Origin: Streptomyces sp. CoH27
Lineage (GTDB): Bacteria > Actinomycetota > Actinomycetes > Streptomycetales > Streptomycetaceae
NCBI RefSeq assembly: GCF_020181035.1
Contig: NZ_JAIQYY010000013.1
Coordinates: 140,562 to 204,561 of the forward strand
Length of the DNA: 64,000 nt
Reading direction: 5' to 3'
A program made the translations under genes and the position numbers. Shown piece after piece: positions 63,286-64,000 of this stretch (the first letter of the stretch is position 1; every line of letters begins with the position of its first letter). The notes below the pieces were generated by a model that did not search any database, was not told the origin of the DNA, and was given only the letters and a program-made list of their open reading frames with translations.

Positions 63286-64000
63286 GTGGGATCTCTGGGA
63301 TCTCCCTCCCTTTCCGCCACCGCCCGGCTGCCGTTCCGGGATCCCGCGCTTCCGCTCGGAGAGCGCGTCGACGACCTGCTGGACCGGCTCACCCTGGACG
63401 AGCGGCTCGCCATGCTGCACCAGTACGTGCCGCCCGTCCCCCGCCTGGACATCGCCTCGTTCCGCACCGGGACAGAGGCGTTGCACGGCGTGGCCTGGCT
63501 GGGGGTGGCGACCGTCTTTCCCCAGGCCGTGGGGCTGGGAGCCACATGGGACGAGGATCTGGTACGCGCCGTCGGGGAGGCGGTGTCGGTCGAAGTGCGG
63601 GCCTTCCACCGGCACCGGCCGACTATGACCGGGTCCGGCACCAACAGCCTGCAGACCTGGTCACCCGTCGTGAACCTGCTGCGCGACCCGCGATGGGGTC
63701 GCAACGAAGAGGGCTACTCCGAGGACCCGTTGCACACCGCGCGCCTCGGTACCGCGTACTGCCGGGGCCTGGCCGGAGATCATCCCGACTTCCTGCGCGC
63801 CGCCCCGGTGCTCAAGCACTTCCTCGCCTACAACAACGAGAACGACCGCTGCGTCAGCTCCTCCGGCCTGCGCCCCCGCGTGCTGCACGAGTACGACCTG
63901 GCCGCCTTCCGCCCGGTCATCGCCTCCGGCGCGGCCACCGGCGCGATGGCCGCCTACAACCTGGTCAACGGTCGCCCCTGCCACGTCAGTCCGCTCATCG
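63286..64000 (+). CDS. GH3 beta-glycosidase (3' end outside window)
   Basis: 238 codons seen. GTG start with GAGGGG about 8 bases upstream. N-terminal GH3 barrel: RVDDLLDRLTLDERLAMLHQ, TEALHGVAW, TVFPQAVGLGATWDEDLV, SPVVNLLRDPRWGRNEEGYS (the conserved RDPRWGR/E-G-Y-S-E-D region), KHFLAYNNEND. No signal peptide, so cytoplasmic. Substrate (glucoside, xyloside or arabinoside) cannot be fixed without the C-terminus. LacI box lies upstream. Confidence 0.9.
   Translation, partial: MGSLGSPSLSATARLPFRDPALPLGERVDDLLDRLTLDERLAMLHQYVPPVPRLDIASFRTGTEALHGVAWLGVATVFPQAVGLGATWDEDLVRAVGEAVSVEVRAFHRHRPTMTGSGTNSLQTWSPVVNLLRDPRWGRNEEGYSEDPLHTARLGTAYCRGLAGDHPDFLRAAPVLKHFLAYNNENDRCVSSSGLRPRVLHEYDLAAFRPVIASGAATGAMAAYNLVNGRPCHVSPLI

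Overview
High-GC DNA (about 72%), GTG/TTG starts, leaderless-looking promoters, and typical actinomycete families (DUF397, XRE-DUF5753, MurT/GatD, RppA, CebR box, GH6 cellulases) point to a Streptomyces chromosome. Gene content and order from the left edge to about 43 kb (bio, clpP-like, ureABCFGD, tripeptidyl aminopeptidase, plsC, rocD/ddaH, pfkA, gatD/murT, def, rppA/cyp158/cupin, DNA ligase) match what I recall of the S. coelicolor SCO1190-1246 region, so this part looks like conserved chromosome arm; the synteny statement is from memory.

Left part (1-44 kb): divergent biotin genes (bioB-bioA leftward, bioF rightward); a DUF397/XRE/HATPase regulatory trio; an NlpC/P60 hydrolase behind a cyclic di-AMP (ydaO) riboswitch; a ClpP-like protein that has lost its catalytic histidine, divergent from an orphan Phd/YefM antitoxin; the urease operon; secreted Tap peptidase; PlsC; two SpoIIE-type phosphatase sensors; Lrp-ddaH-rocD; a CtaG-like protein; pfkA; the MurT/GatD lipid II amidation pair; peptide deformylase; TetR plus acyl-CoA dehydrogenase; the flaviolin pigment cassette (RppA, CYP158A2-like P450, MomA-like cupin); an aldehyde dehydrogenase; NUDIX plus ATP-dependent DNA ligase; a flavin reductase divergent from an XRE-cupin regulator; a quinone reductase with two acyl-CoA dehydrogenase subunits; a GDPD/PLC-like exoenzyme; and a phosphodiester glycosidase.

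Right part (44-64 kb) is accessory and partly decayed. It holds relics of a YtcJ-type amidohydrolase, an MFS transporter, an alpha-fucosidase/ricin protein, an expansin and an ABC solute-binding lipoprotein. Between them sit intact modules: DedA, a Met/His-rich lipoprotein, a tRNA-like gene with its own promoter, a four-gene operon (LRR protein, duplicated-module/ankyrin protein, MoxR AAA+ ATPase, HExxH+VWA protein), an aldo/keto reductase with a FadR-type regulator, two secreted GH6 glucanases facing a CebR-like LacI regulator across a perfect CebR box, a second LacI regulator, and the start of a GH3 glycosidase behind a LacI-type palindrome.

The best candidate for an undescribed system is the LRR / ankyrin / MoxR / VWA-metallopeptidase operon at 49.56-54.89 kb: its four genes are stitched together by TTGA or near-TTGA junctions, and it pairs recognition-type repeat proteins with an AAA+/VWA engine. 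A second unusual signal is that every reading-frame break I can trace in the decayed genes of the right third is of the same class (net loss of one base, modulo 3).
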